Positions 30,850 through 39,933 are shown, numbered from the stretch's first letter. The stretch is DNA of 64,000 bases from Microbacterium sp. cf046 (GCF_900114345.1 NZ_FOZJ01000001.1:1178001-1242000); one strand, 5' to 3'. A program made the numbers and translations. Notes: generated by a model from the sequence alone, not told the origin.

Positions 30850-32136
30850 ATGAACAAGAAGCTCGGAGCCCTCGCGCTCGTCGGCGCTTCGGCTGTCGTG
30901 CTCGCCGGCTGCGCAGGTGGCAGCGGCGGCGCCCCCAGCGAGGCAGCGACCGGCGACCTGACGGTGTGGCTCGTCGGCGCGGACACCCCGCAGACGGCGC
31001 GCGACTACCTCAAGGAGACGTTCGAGGACGAGAACGAAGGCTGGACCCTCACAGTCGAGGAGAAGACCTGGGCCGACGTCTCCGACACCTACACCGCGGC
31101 GCTGTCCTCCAACGACTCGCCTGACGTCGTCGAGGTCGGCAACACGCAGGCGCTCGGATTCGCCGACGCGGGCCTGTTCCTCGACATCTCCGACATCCAG
31201 GAGCAGCTGGGCGGCGACGACCTGCTGTCGGGTCTGGTGGATGCCGGAACCTACGAGGGCTCGCTGTACGCGGCGCCCTACTACGCCGGTGGGCGCATCG
31301 TGTTCTACACGCCGCAGATCGTGGGCGACACCCTCCCGACGACGCTCGACGAGTATGTCGCCAAGGGCATCGAGCTGAAGACCGACACCGTCTCGGGCAT
31401 CTACGCCCCGGGCAAGGACTGGTACAACGCACTGCCCTACGTCTGGGCACACGGTGGCGAGATCGCCGTCCAGGACGGCGACGAGTGGGACGCGCAATTC
31501 TCCAGCGACGAGAGCCTCGAAGGTCTCGAGCAGCTGCAGGACGTCTACCTGAACGCCTCGGTGGCTCCGGTCGACGGCAACGAGCGTCTCGGCAACATCG
31601 ACTTCTGCGCCGGCGAGGTCGGCTTCCTGTCCAGCCCCGCGTGGGCCGCCGGCAACATCACCGGTGACTGGCCGTGGGGCGACGAAGCAGCCGGTGAAGA
31701 GGTCTCCGAGGGCTGCCCCGACACGTACGGCTCGGACCTGGCCGCGTTCGCGCTGCCCGGCCTGAAGGCGGGTGAGACCGCTCCGATCTTCGCGGGTGGC
31801 TCGAACATCGCCGTCGCGACCAAGAGCGGCTCGCCCGAGAAGGCGAAGGCCGCCCTGGAGATCATGCTGTCGGAGGGCTACCAGAAGCTCCTCGCCGAGC
31901 AGGGTCTGACCCCGGGCATCGTCTCGGCTGCAGAGTTCCTGCCCGACACCCCGATCGCCAAGGCCCAGGCCGAGGCGCTCGCGAACTCCAAGTTCACCCC
32001 CACGAGCCCGAACTGGGCCGAGGTCGAGGCCGCGCAGATCATCCCCGACGCGCTCGTCAAGATCGCGCAGGGCGGCGACGTCGCGGCGATCGCGGCTGAG
32101 CTCGACACGGCGATCGAAGCGATCCTCAACAAGTAA
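30850..32136 (+). CDS. Sugar ABC transporter substrate-binding lipoprotein
   Basis: A 428-residue extracellular solute-binding protein (family 1) anchored by a lipid. The signal is KLGALALVGASAVVLAGC with lipobox LAGC, followed by a Gly/Ser-rich linker. The mature part shows LTVWLVGADTPQTARDYL, SPDVVEVGNTQALGFADAGL and AAPYYAGGRIVFYTPQIV, typical of oligosaccharide binders of the DasA/NgcE kind. It follows the ROK regulator by 112 bp and precedes two permeases across a strong hairpin at 32147-32184. No ATPase gene is present, so a shared MsiK-like ATPase elsewhere is expected. GlcNAc or chitobiose is inferred from the neighbouring nagB, nagA and GH20 genes. Confidence 0.9.
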   Translation: MNKKLGALALVGASAVVLAGCAGGSGGAPSEAATGDLTVWLVGADTPQTARDYLKETFEDENEGWTLTVEEKTWADVSDTYTAALSSNDSPDVVEVGNTQALGFADAGLFLDISDIQEQLGGDDLLSGLVDAGTYEGSLYAAPYYAGGRIVFYTPQIVGDTLPTTLDEYVAKGIELKTDTVSGIYAPGKDWYNALPYVWAHGGEIAVQDGDEWDAQFSSDESLEGLEQLQDVYLNASVAPVDGNERLGNIDFCAGEVGFLSSPAWAAGNITGDWPWGDEAAGEEVSEGCPDTYGSDLAAFALPGLKAGETAPIFAGGSNIAVATKSGSPEKAKAALEIMLSEGYQKLLAEQGLTPGIVSAAEFLPDTPIAKAQAEALANSKFTPTSPNWAEVEAAQIIPDALVKIAQGGDVAAIAAELDTAIEAILNK

Positions 32137-32146
32137 CCCCCACCAA

Positions 32147-32184
32147 GAGGGGTCCCGGTCTCCGCCCCGGGACCGGGACCCCTC
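32147..32184 (+). terminator. 14-bp perfect hairpin between binding protein and permeases
   Basis: GAGGGGTCCCGGTC (32147-32160) pairs perfectly with GACCGGGACCCCTC (32171-32184) around a 10-base loop, starting 10 bp after the binding-protein stop. Such hairpins commonly cause partial termination or protect the upstream mRNA, so that binding protein is made in excess of permease. Confidence 0.8.
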
Positions 32185-32330
32185 GCCCCCGACCGATCCC
32201 TCGGCCAGACTCAGGATGCGGCATCCGCACCGCCTGCGCCTGACCTGGAGACCGGTCCGCCCCTCCCCACTTCGCACAACGCAGCGCACGTCCAGCGTGC
32301 CCCCCAGATCCCTCTCAGAGAGGAGACGAC

Positions 32331-33308
32331 ATGAGCGACACCGCCACCGCTGTCCGGCCCGCACGGCCCGAGCGCAGCAGCGAACCGCGCCCGCCCGTCT
32401 CGCGCGAACGTCGGCGCGCTCGACGCGAAGCCCGCGGCGCATGGACCCTGCTCGGCCCGTCCCTGATCATCCTCGCCGTCATGGTCGGCTACCCGGCCGT
32501 CCTGATGGTGATCCAGTCGTTCACCGACTACACGGTCAAGAACAAAGTGCTCGGCACGATGCCGAACTTCGTCTGGTTCGAGAACTACGTCGCGCTCTTC
32601 TCCGAATCCGACTTCCCGGCAGTGCTGATGCGGAGCCTCGGCCTCATGGTCGTGCTGACCATCCTGAACATGCTGCTCGGCATCCTGGTCGCCGTCCTGA
32701 TGACGCGACTGAGCCGGGCGTGGCGCATCGTGGTCTCGGTCGGCCTGCTGCTGGCGTGGGCGATGCCGCCGCTGACGGCGACCGTCGTATGGGGCTGGAT
32801 CTTCGACACCCAGTACGGCGTGGTCAACTGGGCGCTGAACACGATCACCGGCACCAGCGACTGGACGAACCACTCCTGGCTGCTCAACCCCTGGTCGTTC
32901 TTCCTCGTGCTGACGATCATCATCGTGTGGCAGTCGGTTCCGTTCGTGGCCTTCACGACGTACGCCGCCCTCGGCCAGGTGCCCGGTGAGGTGCTCGAAG
33001 CAGCGTCGCTCGACGGTGCGACCGGGCTGAAGCGCTTCGGGCTCATCGTCTTCCCGTACCTGCGCAGCGTGCTCACGGTCGTGCTGGTGCTGCAGATCAT
33101 CTGGAACCTGCGCATCTTCACGCAGGTCTATGCCCTGCAGAGCCGCGGCGGCATCGCCGCCGAGACGAATGTGCTCGGCACGTACCTGTTCCGTCAGGGC
33201 ATCGGCGAGTTCGGCACCACGGCCGCGATCGGCGTGGTCATGGTGGTGCTGCTGCTCACGCTCTCATGGGGCTACGTCCGCAGCACGCTCAAGGAGGAGG
33301 AGCTGTGA
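32331..33308 (+). CDS. Sugar ABC transporter permease (MalF-type)
   Basis: A 325-residue inner-membrane permease of the carbohydrate CUT1 class. A basic cytoplasmic N-terminus (RERRRARREARGAW) is followed by six predicted TM helices. The ATPase-contacting EAA loop reads EVLEAASLDGATGLKRFGLI. ATG 32331 follows GAGAGGAGACGAC. Its stop overlaps the GTG of the next permease by four bases. It forms the import channel with the following gene for the sugar bound by the 30850 lipoprotein. Confidence 0.93.
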   Translation: MSDTATAVRPARPERSSEPRPPVSRERRRARREARGAWTLLGPSLIILAVMVGYPAVLMVIQSFTDYTVKNKVLGTMPNFVWFENYVALFSESDFPAVLMRSLGLMVVLTILNMLLGILVAVLMTRLSRAWRIVVSVGLLLAWAMPPLTATVVWGWIFDTQYGVVNWALNTITGTSDWTNHSWLLNPWSFFLVLTIIIVWQSVPFVAFTTYAALGQVPGEVLEAASLDGATGLKRFGLIVFPYLRSVLTVVLVLQIIWNLRIFTQVYALQSRGGIAAETNVLGTYLFRQGIGEFGTTAAIGVVMVVLLLTLSWGYVRSTLKEEEL

Positions 33309-34276
33309 GCACTCAGATCAACGTCGGCACGCAGCTCGGCACGATCGGCGTCGACGAGGTGCTCGGTGAGGGCGGCGAGCCGAACGCCCCCAAGAAGCGG
33401 TCGATCGAGGCACGCCGGCCCTCCGGGAAGCGCATCGCGACCCGCACCCTGCTGAACATCGCCGCGGCGATCGTGTTCCTGATGTCGGTGTTCCCGGTCT
33501 ACTGGATGGTGAACATGTCGTTCACCCCGAACGCGCAGATCATCAGCCGCGACCCCAGCTTCTTCCCGTGGTCGTTCACGCTGCAGAACTACCTGACGGC
33601 GTGGACGCGTGAGGCGGCGCAGGGGCAGACCGACTTCCCGCACGCCCTGGCCACTTCGGTCACGGTCACACTCGGCGTGCTCGTGGCGACCCTGCTGTTC
33701 GCCTTCCTGGCATCGATCGCCGTCGCGCGGTTCCACTTCAAGGGCCGCCGCGCCTTCATCGTCTCGGTGCTGATCGTCCAGATGATCCCCGGCGAGGCGA
33801 TGATGTTCACGATCTACGGGATGATCGACGACTGGCGTCTGATCAACACGCTGCTGGGCCTCGGGATCGTCTACCTGGCGAGCGTGATCCCCTTCACGAT
33901 CTGGACCCTGCGCGGATTCGTGGCGGGCGTCCCGGCAGACCTCGAGGAAGCCGCCATGATCGATGGGTGCACGAAGTCGCAGGCGTTCTGGAAGGTCACC
34001 TTCCCGCTCCTCGCGCCCGGCCTCGTCGCGACCGGCATCTTCGCGTTCATCCAGTCGTGGAACGAGTTCACGATGGCGCTGCTGCTCATGAAGGGCTACA
34101 ACCTGACGCTGCCCACGTGGCTGAACGCCTTCCAGTCCTCCTCGGTCTCGGGGTCGGTCAACTGGGGCGCGGTCATGGCCGGGTCGACGCTCATCGCGAT
34201 CCCCGTCGTCATCTTCTTCCTGATCGTTCAGGGCCGCATGACAGGCGGCCTGGTGGCAGGGGCGGTCAAGGGCTGA
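33305..34276 (+). CDS. Sugar ABC transporter permease (MalG-type)
   Basis: The second permease of the importer, 323 residues, with a polar N-terminal tail of about 45 residues and six TMs (IAAAIVFLMSVFPVYWMVNM is the first). The EAA loop is DLEEAAMIDGCTKSQAFWKV. GTG 33305 overlaps the previous stop (GTGA) and is preceded by AAGGAGGAG inside the previous gene, so translation is coupled. The ROK kinase follows after 43 bp. Confidence 0.93.
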   Translation: MSTQINVGTQLGTIGVDEVLGEGGEPNAPKKRSIEARRPSGKRIATRTLLNIAAAIVFLMSVFPVYWMVNMSFTPNAQIISRDPSFFPWSFTLQNYLTAWTREAAQGQTDFPHALATSVTVTLGVLVATLLFAFLASIAVARFHFKGRRAFIVSVLIVQMIPGEAMMFTIYGMIDDWRLINTLLGLGIVYLASVIPFTIWTLRGFVAGVPADLEEAAMIDGCTKSQAFWKVTFPLLAPGLVATGIFAFIQSWNEFTMALLLMKGYNLTLPTWLNAFQSSSVSGSVNWGAVMAGSTLIAIPVVIFFLIVQGRMTGGLVAGAVKG

Positions 34277-34319
34277 TGCGCGGCACCATCCACGCCGCCT
34301 CCCGCGGGGAGGCCGGCCG

Positions 34320-35264
34320 ATGAGGGTCGGGCTCGACGTCGGCGGGACCAAGACGGATGCCGTGGCCATCGATTCCGACGGCGTGATCGTCGCCCGCGTG
34401 CGGCTCGCGACGGGCTGGGGCGCGGACGCCGTCGTGCGGACCGTGCTCGATGCGGTGCGCAGTCTCGGTGCCCGGGGCGAGGAGCCCGGTCAGATCGAGT
34501 CCGTCGGCATCGGCATCCCGGGGCAGGTCGAGCCGGGGACGGCCCGCGTCGTGCATGCCGTGAACCTCGGCGTCGAAGAGCTCGACCTCGCGGCGGCCGT
34601 CGGCCCGCAGCTCGGCGCGCCCGTGCGCGTGGAGAACGACGTGAAGGCGGCCGCGTTCGGCGCGTACGCACTTCGATCCGGCGGAGCGCCGAGTTCGATG
34701 GCCTACCTGAACCTGGGGACGGGCATCGCCGCCGGCATCGTCACCGACGGCGAGCTGTGGCGCGGCGCCCGGGGGACCGCAGGCGAGGTCGGTCACATCT
34801 CGATCGATCCCAACGGCCCGCTGTGCCGCTGCGGCCAGCACGGATGCATCGAGGCGCTCGCGGGCGGCGGAGCGATCGCCGAACGCTGGGGGCGGCCCGG
34901 GGCGCTGCCGGTGCGCGACGTCTTCGACGCTGCGGACGCCGGCGACCACCTCGCCCGTAAGCTCCGCGCCGGCCTGGCTCGTGGCGTCGCCGCAGCCGTG
35001 CGCGTGCTCGTGCTGACGGCCGACGTCGACGTCGTCGTGCTCGGCGGCGGGGTCACCGCCCTCGGGCCGAGGCTCATGGCGGATGTCGTCGCAGAGCTCG
35101 CAGCCAGCGCCGAGGCATCGCCGTTCATGCGCTCGCTGCGCCTCGAGGAGCGCGTCGAACTGCTGCCCGCAGGTTCGCCGGCGGCGGCCCTCGGCGCCGC
35201 GCTCGTGGGCGCCGCGCGGGAAGCGCCGGTGACCGGTGCGGCCGAGGCCCTCACGCATGGCTGA
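34320..35264 (+). CDS. nagK: ROK family sugar kinase, probable N-acetylglucosamine kinase
   Basis: A 314-residue ROK kinase. The ATP phosphate-binding motif is RVGLDVGGTKTDAVAID at the N-terminus, the catalytic Asp is in VENDVKAAAFG, and the zinc-binding motif is GEVGHISI...CRCGQHGCIE. With no HTH domain it is an enzyme, unlike the ROK regulator at 29538. Lying between the importer and nagB, it most likely makes GlcNAc-6-phosphate from imported GlcNAc, giving the substrate of NagA. Glucokinase cannot be ruled out by sequence alone. The stop overlaps the start of nagB by 8 bp. Confidence 0.85.
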   Translation: MRVGLDVGGTKTDAVAIDSDGVIVARVRLATGWGADAVVRTVLDAVRSLGARGEEPGQIESVGIGIPGQVEPGTARVVHAVNLGVEELDLAAAVGPQLGAPVRVENDVKAAAFGAYALRSGGAPSSMAYLNLGTGIAAGIVTDGELWRGARGTAGEVGHISIDPNGPLCRCGQHGCIEALAGGGAIAERWGRPGALPVRDVFDAADAGDHLARKLRAGLARGVAAAVRVLVLTADVDVVVLGGGVTALGPRLMADVVAELAASAEASPFMRSLRLEERVELLPAGSPAAALGAALVGAAREAPVTGAAEALTHG

Positions 35265-36036
35265 GATCGTCATCGTCGCCGACGCCGCGGCGGCAGGGGC
35301 GGTCGTCGCCGACGAGATCGCCCGGCTCGTGCGATCGCAGCCGGATGCGGTGCTGGGCCTTGCCACCGGTTCGACCCCGGTGCCGGTCTATGCCGCCCTG
35401 CCGTCGCGGCTCGCCGGCGTCGACGTGTCGCGCGTGCGCGGATTCGCGCTCGACGAGTACGTCGGCCTCGACCCGGATCACCCCGAGAGCTACCGGTCGG
35501 TGATCACCCGCGAGGTCGTCGAGCCGCTCGGGCTGGATCCCGAGCGGGTGTCCGTGCCGGACGGCTCGCTGAACGGCATCGAGCACGCCGGCGATGACTA
35601 CGAGCGTGCGCTCGTCGACGCCGGCGGCGTCGATCTCCAGCTGCTGGGCATCGGCACCGACGGACACATCGGGTTCAACGAGCCCGGATCCTCGTTCGCC
35701 TCGCTGACCAGGGTAAAGACGCTCACCCGGCAGACGCGCGAGGACAACGCGCGCTTCTTCGACTCGGTCGAGGACGTTCCGAGGCACTGCATCACGCAGG
35801 GGCTCGGCACGATCCTGCGTGCCCGGCACCTGGTGCTCCTGGCGTTCGGCAAGGGCAAGGCGGAGGCGGTCGCCGCCGCGGTCGAGGGCCCGGTGACGGC
35901 ATCCCTGCCCGCCTCCGCGATCCAGCTGCACCCGCACGCGACGGTCGTCGTCGACGAGGCGGCGGCATCCGATCTGCGTTTCGGCGACTACTACCGGTAC
36001 ACCTTCGCGAACAAGCCGGCCTGGCAGGGGCTGTAG
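35257..36036 (+). CDS. nagB: Glucosamine-6-phosphate deaminase
   Basis: Converts glucosamine-6-phosphate to fructose-6-phosphate and ammonia, the last step of aminosugar catabolism. It has 259 residues, close to the 240-266 of the family. Motifs: LGLATGSTPVPVYAAL (phosphate site), GFALDEYVGL with the catalytic Asp, GIGTDGHIGFNEPGSSF with the Asp/His/Glu set, and SLPASAIQLHPHATVVVDE. Start at ATG 35257, inside the end of the kinase gene. It completes the plus-strand aminosugar operon. Confidence 0.95.
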   Translation: MAEIVIVADAAAAGAVVADEIARLVRSQPDAVLGLATGSTPVPVYAALPSRLAGVDVSRVRGFALDEYVGLDPDHPESYRSVITREVVEPLGLDPERVSVPDGSLNGIEHAGDDYERALVDAGGVDLQLLGIGTDGHIGFNEPGSSFASLTRVKTLTRQTREDNARFFDSVEDVPRHCITQGLGTILRARHLVLLAFGKGKAEAVAAAVEGPVTASLPASAIQLHPHATVVVDEAAASDLRFGDYYRYTFANKPAWQGL

Positions 36037-36071
36037 GTCTCCGTCCGGGCCGAGGCCCCCCGCGGCCGACG

Positions 36072-36077
36072 TATCGT
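36072..36077 (+). promoter_or_regulatory. -10 box of a leaderless transcript
   Basis: TATCGT lies exactly 6 nt before the ATG at 36084, the spacing expected when transcription starts at the A of the start codon. No Shine-Dalgarno sequence is present. Confidence 0.5.
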
Positions 36078-36083
36078 CGAGTC

Positions 36084-36479
36084 ATGACACTTCCGGATGA
36101 CCTGCTCGACCTGCTGCGCGCCAAGAGCACCTGCTACATCGCGACGCTGATGAAGGACGGGTCGCCGCAGCTGACGCAGGTGTGGGTCGACACCGACGGC
36201 GAGCACGTCATCGTGAACAGCGTCGACACGCATCTGAAGGTGCGCAACCTGCGCCGTGATCCCCGGGTGGCCGTGACGATCAGCGACCCGGCCCGTCCGG
36301 GCGCCTTCTACCAGGTGCGCGGGCGAGCGATCAGCATCGTGAAAGAAGGCGGTCCCGAGCACATCGAGAAGATGTCGCAGAAGTACACCGGCCGCCCGTA
36401 CTCCTGGTACGGCGGGCGTGATCAGGAACGAGTGGTCATCACGATCGAGGCCGAGAAGGTCAGCAGCACCGGCCGCTGA
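36084..36479 (+). CDS. PPOX-class (split beta-barrel) F420-dependent oxidoreductase family protein
   Basis: A 131-residue protein of the pyridoxamine 5'-phosphate oxidase-like fold, of the kind called PPOX class F420-dependent in actinobacteria. It shows YIATLMKDGSPQLTQVWVDT, HVIVNSVDTHLKVRNLRRDP and VAVTISDPARPGAFYQVRG, the typical flavin-phosphate binding strands. Substrate unknown. It follows nagB by 47 bp but has its own leaderless-type promoter, so it is probably not part of the aminosugar operon. Confidence 0.87.
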   Translation: MTLPDDLLDLLRAKSTCYIATLMKDGSPQLTQVWVDTDGEHVIVNSVDTHLKVRNLRRDPRVAVTISDPARPGAFYQVRGRAISIVKEGGPEHIEKMSQKYTGRPYSWYGGRDQERVVITIEAEKVSSTGR

Positions 36480-36526
36480 CGCCTCAGCCCCAGGCGCGGG
36501 CCGTGCACAGGTGCGGATCCCGGGCG

Positions 36527-36598
36527 CGACACGCCGGGACTTGGCATGTACGTCCCGGTGTGTCGGCCACGATCCCCGCGGTTGTGCACGCCGCGGGG
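36527..36598. repeat. Two inverted repeats between convergent genes
   Basis: First, 36527-36540 pairs with 36552-36565 over 14 bp with one G-T position (CGACACGCCGGGAC and GTCCCGGTGTGTCG). Second, CCCCGCGG (36574-36581) pairs with CCGCGGGG (36591-36598). They fill the gap between the plus-strand gene ending at 36479 and the minus-strand NUDIX gene ending at 36601 and probably act as a bidirectional terminator. Confidence 0.65.
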
Positions 36599-36600
36599 GC

Positions 36601-37002
36601 TCAGTCCCAGGCGAGGGCGAGCAGGTGATCGAGGCTGAGCGGTGCCAGCGCCATCGTCGGCACGTCGGCCGGGGTGATCCAGCGAAGCTCGGCGATCTCG
36701 GCCTGCGCGACCACATCGCCCGGCTCCGCGAAGACGCGGAAGGTGTCGGCCACGACGCGGTGCCCGGCCTCGTTCGCGGCATCCGCCTCGAAGATCCCGA
36801 GCGGCTCGAGATCGGCGGGGTCGAGCACCAGGCCGACCTCCTCGTGCAGCTCCCGGGCCAGCGCCTCGGCGCCGGTCTCGCCCGCCTCGGGCTTGCCGCC
36901 GGGCTGCATGAACACCGACGTGCCGTGCTTGCGCACGACCAGCACCCGGCCGGCGGCATCCGTGATCACGGCCGCGCTCACGTGGATGCGCGGCGCGCTC
37001 AC
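36601..37002 (-). CDS. NUDIX hydrolase
   Basis: A 133-residue pyrophosphohydrolase. The Nudix box is G-x5-E-x7-REUxEExGU: GKPEAGETGAEALARELHEE followed by VGL, complete. SAPRIHVSAAVITDAAGRVL at the N-terminus and FMQPGGK are typical. The substrate (nucleoside diphosphate-X) is not predictable. The GTG at 37002 overlaps the stop of the FAD oxidoreductase gene, giving translational coupling. A longer frame to 37077 exists but would lie inside that gene. Confidence 0.92.
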   Translation of the reverse strand: MSAPRIHVSAAVITDAAGRVLVVRKHGTSVFMQPGGKPEAGETGAEALARELHEEVGLVLDPADLEPLGIFEADAANEAGHRVVADTFRVFAEPGDVVAQAEIAELRWITPADVPTMALAPLSLDHLLALAWD

Positions 37003-38369
37003 GGCGCGAAGACCTTGCCGGGGTTCAGGATGCCGAGCGGGTCGAACACGCGGGTGATCTGTCGCTGCAGCTCCCACTGGTCATCGCCCAGCTCGTCGGC
37101 GAGCCAGCGGCGCTTCAGCACGCCGATGCCGTGCTCGCCCGTGAGGGTGCCGCCGAGGCGCAGCGCCGAGCGGAACAGGTCGTCGGCAGCGACCCAGATG
37201 TGGTCCGGCACCGTGTCGCCCTCGAAGATGAAGTTGGGGTGGAGGTTGCCGTCCCCGGCATGAGCGACGGTCGGGATGACCACGCCGTGCTCGCGTTCGA
37301 CGCGTGCGATCTCGTCGAACATCGCGGGGAGGCTGCTGCGCGGTACGGAGACGTCCTCGATGAGGGTCGTGCCGAGCGATTCCATCGCCGGATGCATCGA
37401 CCGGCGGATCGCGAGCAGGCGCTCGCCCTCGTCGCGATCATTCGACACCGCGACCGTGCCCCCTGCCGCGCCGAGCACCGTCGCGATCGCTTCGGCCTCG
37501 GCGGCCGCCGCGGGCCCGTCGGTCTGGATCGTGAGCTGGGCGGCGCCGGGGGTGGGGGGCTCGAGGTTCAGGAGGGCGTGGACGGCGGCGAGGGATGCGG
37601 CATCCATCAGCTCCATGATCGCGGGCTGCGCGCCTGCGGCGGTGACCGCGGCGGATGCCTCGGCTGCCGATCGCACGTCGGAGAACGTCGCGGCGATCGT
37701 GCAGACTTCACCGGGAACGAGCCGGCGGAGCTTGAGCGTGGCCCCCACGACGACGCCGAGCGTTCCCTCCGACCCGATCACGAGCGAGGTCAGATCGAGG
37801 CCGGTCACACCTTTCACGGTGCGGTGTCCGAGGTGCAGCAGGCGTCCGTCGGCGAGGACGAGATCCACGCCGAGCACCGCGTCGCGCACGACTCCGTACT
37901 TCGCGCACAGCAGGCCGCCGGCGCCCGTCGCGATGTTGCCCCCGACGGTGGAGATCGCGCGACTGGCCGGGTCGGGCGCCCACCAGACGCCGTGCTCGGC
38001 GAGCGCGGCATTGAGGTCGGCGTTCAGGATCCCGGGCTCGACGACGGCGAGCAGATCGTCGGGCCGCACCTCGAGGATCCGGTCCATTCCGCGCACGGAC
38101 AGCGCGATCTCGCCCTGGCCGGCATTGGCGCCGCCGGCCAACCCGGTGCCCGCGCCGCGAACGACCACTGGTGTGCGGGTGGCGGTGGCGACGCGCAGGG
38201 TCTCCTGCACGTCTGCGACGGACGTCGCGTGCACGACGGCGAGCGGCGCGGCGGATGCGGCGTGCCCCGACTTGTCCGCGCGCGCGTCCTGGAGCGCCGC
38301 GTCCGACGTGTCGACGCGATCGCCGAGCGCGGTGCGCAGACGCGAGAGGACGTCGGGCTCGTCGCTCAC
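36999..38369 (-). CDS. FAD-binding oxidase, GlcD/D-lactate dehydrogenase family
   Basis: A 456-residue flavoprotein that oxidises a 2-hydroxy acid such as glycolate or D-lactate. The N-terminal FAD (PCMH-type) domain shows TPVVVRGAGTGLAGGANAGQ, GNIATGAGGLLCAKYG, LVIGSEGTLGVVVGATLKL. The C-terminal FAD-oxidase domain has PTVAHAGDGNLHPNFIFE and GTLTGEHGIGVLKRRWL with the conserved His residues. GTG 38369 overlaps the stop of the DUF2568 gene (GTGA), and its own stop overlaps the NUDIX start, so three genes form a tight minus-strand operon. The exact substrate is uncertain. Confidence 0.92.
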   Translation of the reverse strand: MSDEPDVLSRLRTALGDRVDTSDAALQDARADKSGHAASAAPLAVVHATSVADVQETLRVATATRTPVVVRGAGTGLAGGANAGQGEIALSVRGMDRILEVRPDDLLAVVEPGILNADLNAALAEHGVWWAPDPASRAISTVGGNIATGAGGLLCAKYGVVRDAVLGVDLVLADGRLLHLGHRTVKGVTGLDLTSLVIGSEGTLGVVVGATLKLRRLVPGEVCTIAATFSDVRSAAEASAAVTAAGAQPAIMELMDAASLAAVHALLNLEPPTPGAAQLTIQTDGPAAAAEAEAIATVLGAAGGTVAVSNDRDEGERLLAIRRSMHPAMESLGTTLIEDVSVPRSSLPAMFDEIARVEREHGVVIPTVAHAGDGNLHPNFIFEGDTVPDHIWVAADDLFRSALRLGGTLTGEHGIGVLKRRWLADELGDDQWELQRQITRVFDPLGILNPGKVFAP

Positions 38370-38752
38370 GCGAGACGGCGTCTGCCGGCGAAGACTCCGG
38401 CGGTGACCGCGACGACACCGAAGACCAGGCCGACCCAGGTCAGGCCCATGCTCCACCACGCCAGGGTCGCGGAGACGTAGACCAGCAGTTCGACCACGGC
38501 GCGCACGAACGGGTGGACTGCGAACACGGCGCGAGGCGAGACGAACAGCGCCCAGACGAGGATGGCGACCAGCGGCGCGGCGATGCCGACGACGATGTTC
38601 CACGGGAACGGCCATGCCGCGAAGCCCCAGATCGCGAGCGTCGCGAATGCGAAGAGCTCGCACGCGAAGGCCAGCACGTCGACCGCGGTCAGCGGTGCGC
38701 GCATGCCGGGTTCGAGCGGCGCTTTCGGCGTCACACGGGGAGTCTCGGACAT
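38366..38752 (-). CDS. DUF2568 / YrdB-like small membrane protein
   Basis: A 128-residue membrane protein with four predicted TM helices (AFACELFAFATLAIWGFAAW, NIVVGIAAPLVAILVWALF, AVVELLVYVSATLAWWSMGL and LVFGVVAVTAGVFA, in part) and the internal FVSPRAVFAVHPFVRAVVEL typical of the YrdB family. Function unknown. Start ATG 38752. It is first of the three-gene operon with the oxidase and the NUDIX hydrolase. Confidence 0.85.
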   Translation of the reverse strand: MSETPRVTPKAPLEPGMRAPLTAVDVLAFACELFAFATLAIWGFAAWPFPWNIVVGIAAPLVAILVWALFVSPRAVFAVHPFVRAVVELLVYVSATLAWWSMGLTWVGLVFGVVAVTAGVFAGRRRLA

Positions 38753-38775
38753 GCACCCATTCTACGGCGGGAGGT

Positions 38776-39933
38776 TCAGGCCGGAACGCCGGAGGTCCAG
38801 ACCGACCGCACGTCCAGACCGCTGGTGAGGAGGACGGCATCTGCGAAGAACCCGACGGCCAGCGATCCGAGATCGTCGTCGCGACCGATTGCGCGAGCCG
38901 GAGTCGCGGTGAGCGCGGCGACCGCGTCCACGAGCGGCACCCCGGCCGCGACGGTGCGACGCAGCGCGGCATCCTGCGTGAGCGTGGAGCCCGCGATCGC
39001 GCCGCCGATCGCCAGTCTTGCGACGCCGTCGAGCACGTCGACACGGAGCGGGCCGAGTTCGTACCGGCCGTCGGCGTGCCCCGCGGCGGCCATCGCATCG
39101 GTCACCAGCGCGATGCGGCCCGGTGCGGCCGCGAACGCGATGCGCACGACCTCTGGATGGAGGTGGACGCCGTCCGCGATGACTTCCAGGGTCACGCGCG
39201 GGTCGGCTGCCGCTGCGGCGACCGGACCGGGATCGCGATGGTGCAGGCCGGGCATGGCGTTGAACGCGTGCGTCAGGATCGTCGCGCCGGCATCGAAGGC
39301 GGCACGGGTCGTAGCCAGATCCGCACCGGTGTGGCCGACCGCCGCCGCCGCGCCCGCGCCGACCACGAGTGCGATCGCATCGTGGGCGCCGGGCAGCTCG
39401 GGAGCGAGCGTCACCTGGCGGACCGTTCCGCGCCCGGCCGCGAGCAGCCGCTCCACCGCCGTGGGCTCGGGAGCGCACAGCAGGGTGGGATCGTGCGCGC
39501 CCTTGTGGCCGGGGTCCAGGAACGGCCCTTCGAGGTGCGAGCCGAGGATGTCGGCATCCGTCGTCGCGATCTCGGCGACCATCGCCGCGCGCCGCTCCAT
39601 GGTGCTGAGCGGCGCGGTCACGAGGGAGATCACCGCGCGGGTCGTGCCGTGGGCGCGGTGGAGCGCGCGCGCCGCCCTGATCGCGTCCGGACCGTCGTCG
39701 TACGACTCGCCGCCGCCGCCGTGGCCGTGGATGTCGATGAAGCCTGGCGTCAGGATCGCCCCGGCGCCGGCCGCATCCACACCGTCCACGATCGTGTCGT
39801 GGGGCTGCGCGAACCGCCGCCATCCCTCGCCGATGCCCGCCGAGGCCACCCGTCCGTCGTCGAACCGCACCCACGCGTCCTCGACCTTTCGCCCGGCATC
39901 CATCAGCCGGACCGAGTGGATCAGCGTGCTCAC
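38776..39933 (-). CDS. nagA: N-acetylglucosamine-6-phosphate deacetylase
   Basis: Removes acetate from GlcNAc-6-phosphate, feeding NagB. It is a 385-residue metal-dependent amidohydrolase. Motifs: TPGFIDIHGHGGGGES (metal site), GSHLEGPFLDPGHKGAHDP with the metal-binding Glu, GHTGADLATTRAAFDAGATI, HAFNAMPGLHHRDPG and RIALVTDAMAAAGHADG with the catalytic Asp. GTG 39933 overlaps the stop of the GH20 gene, so it is translated with it. It is separated from nagB/nagK on the opposite strand but belongs to the same pathway. Confidence 0.95.
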   Translation of the reverse strand: MSTLIHSVRLMDAGRKVEDAWVRFDDGRVASAGIGEGWRRFAQPHDTIVDGVDAAGAGAILTPGFIDIHGHGGGGESYDDGPDAIRAARALHRAHGTTRAVISLVTAPLSTMERRAAMVAEIATTDADILGSHLEGPFLDPGHKGAHDPTLLCAPEPTAVERLLAAGRGTVRQVTLAPELPGAHDAIALVVGAGAAAAVGHTGADLATTRAAFDAGATILTHAFNAMPGLHHRDPGPVAAAAADPRVTLEVIADGVHLHPEVVRIAFAAAPGRIALVTDAMAAAGHADGRYELGPLRVDVLDGVARLAIGGAIAGSTLTQDAALRRTVAAGVPLVDAVAALTATPARAIGRDDDLGSLAVGFFADAVLLTSGLDVRSVWTSGVPA

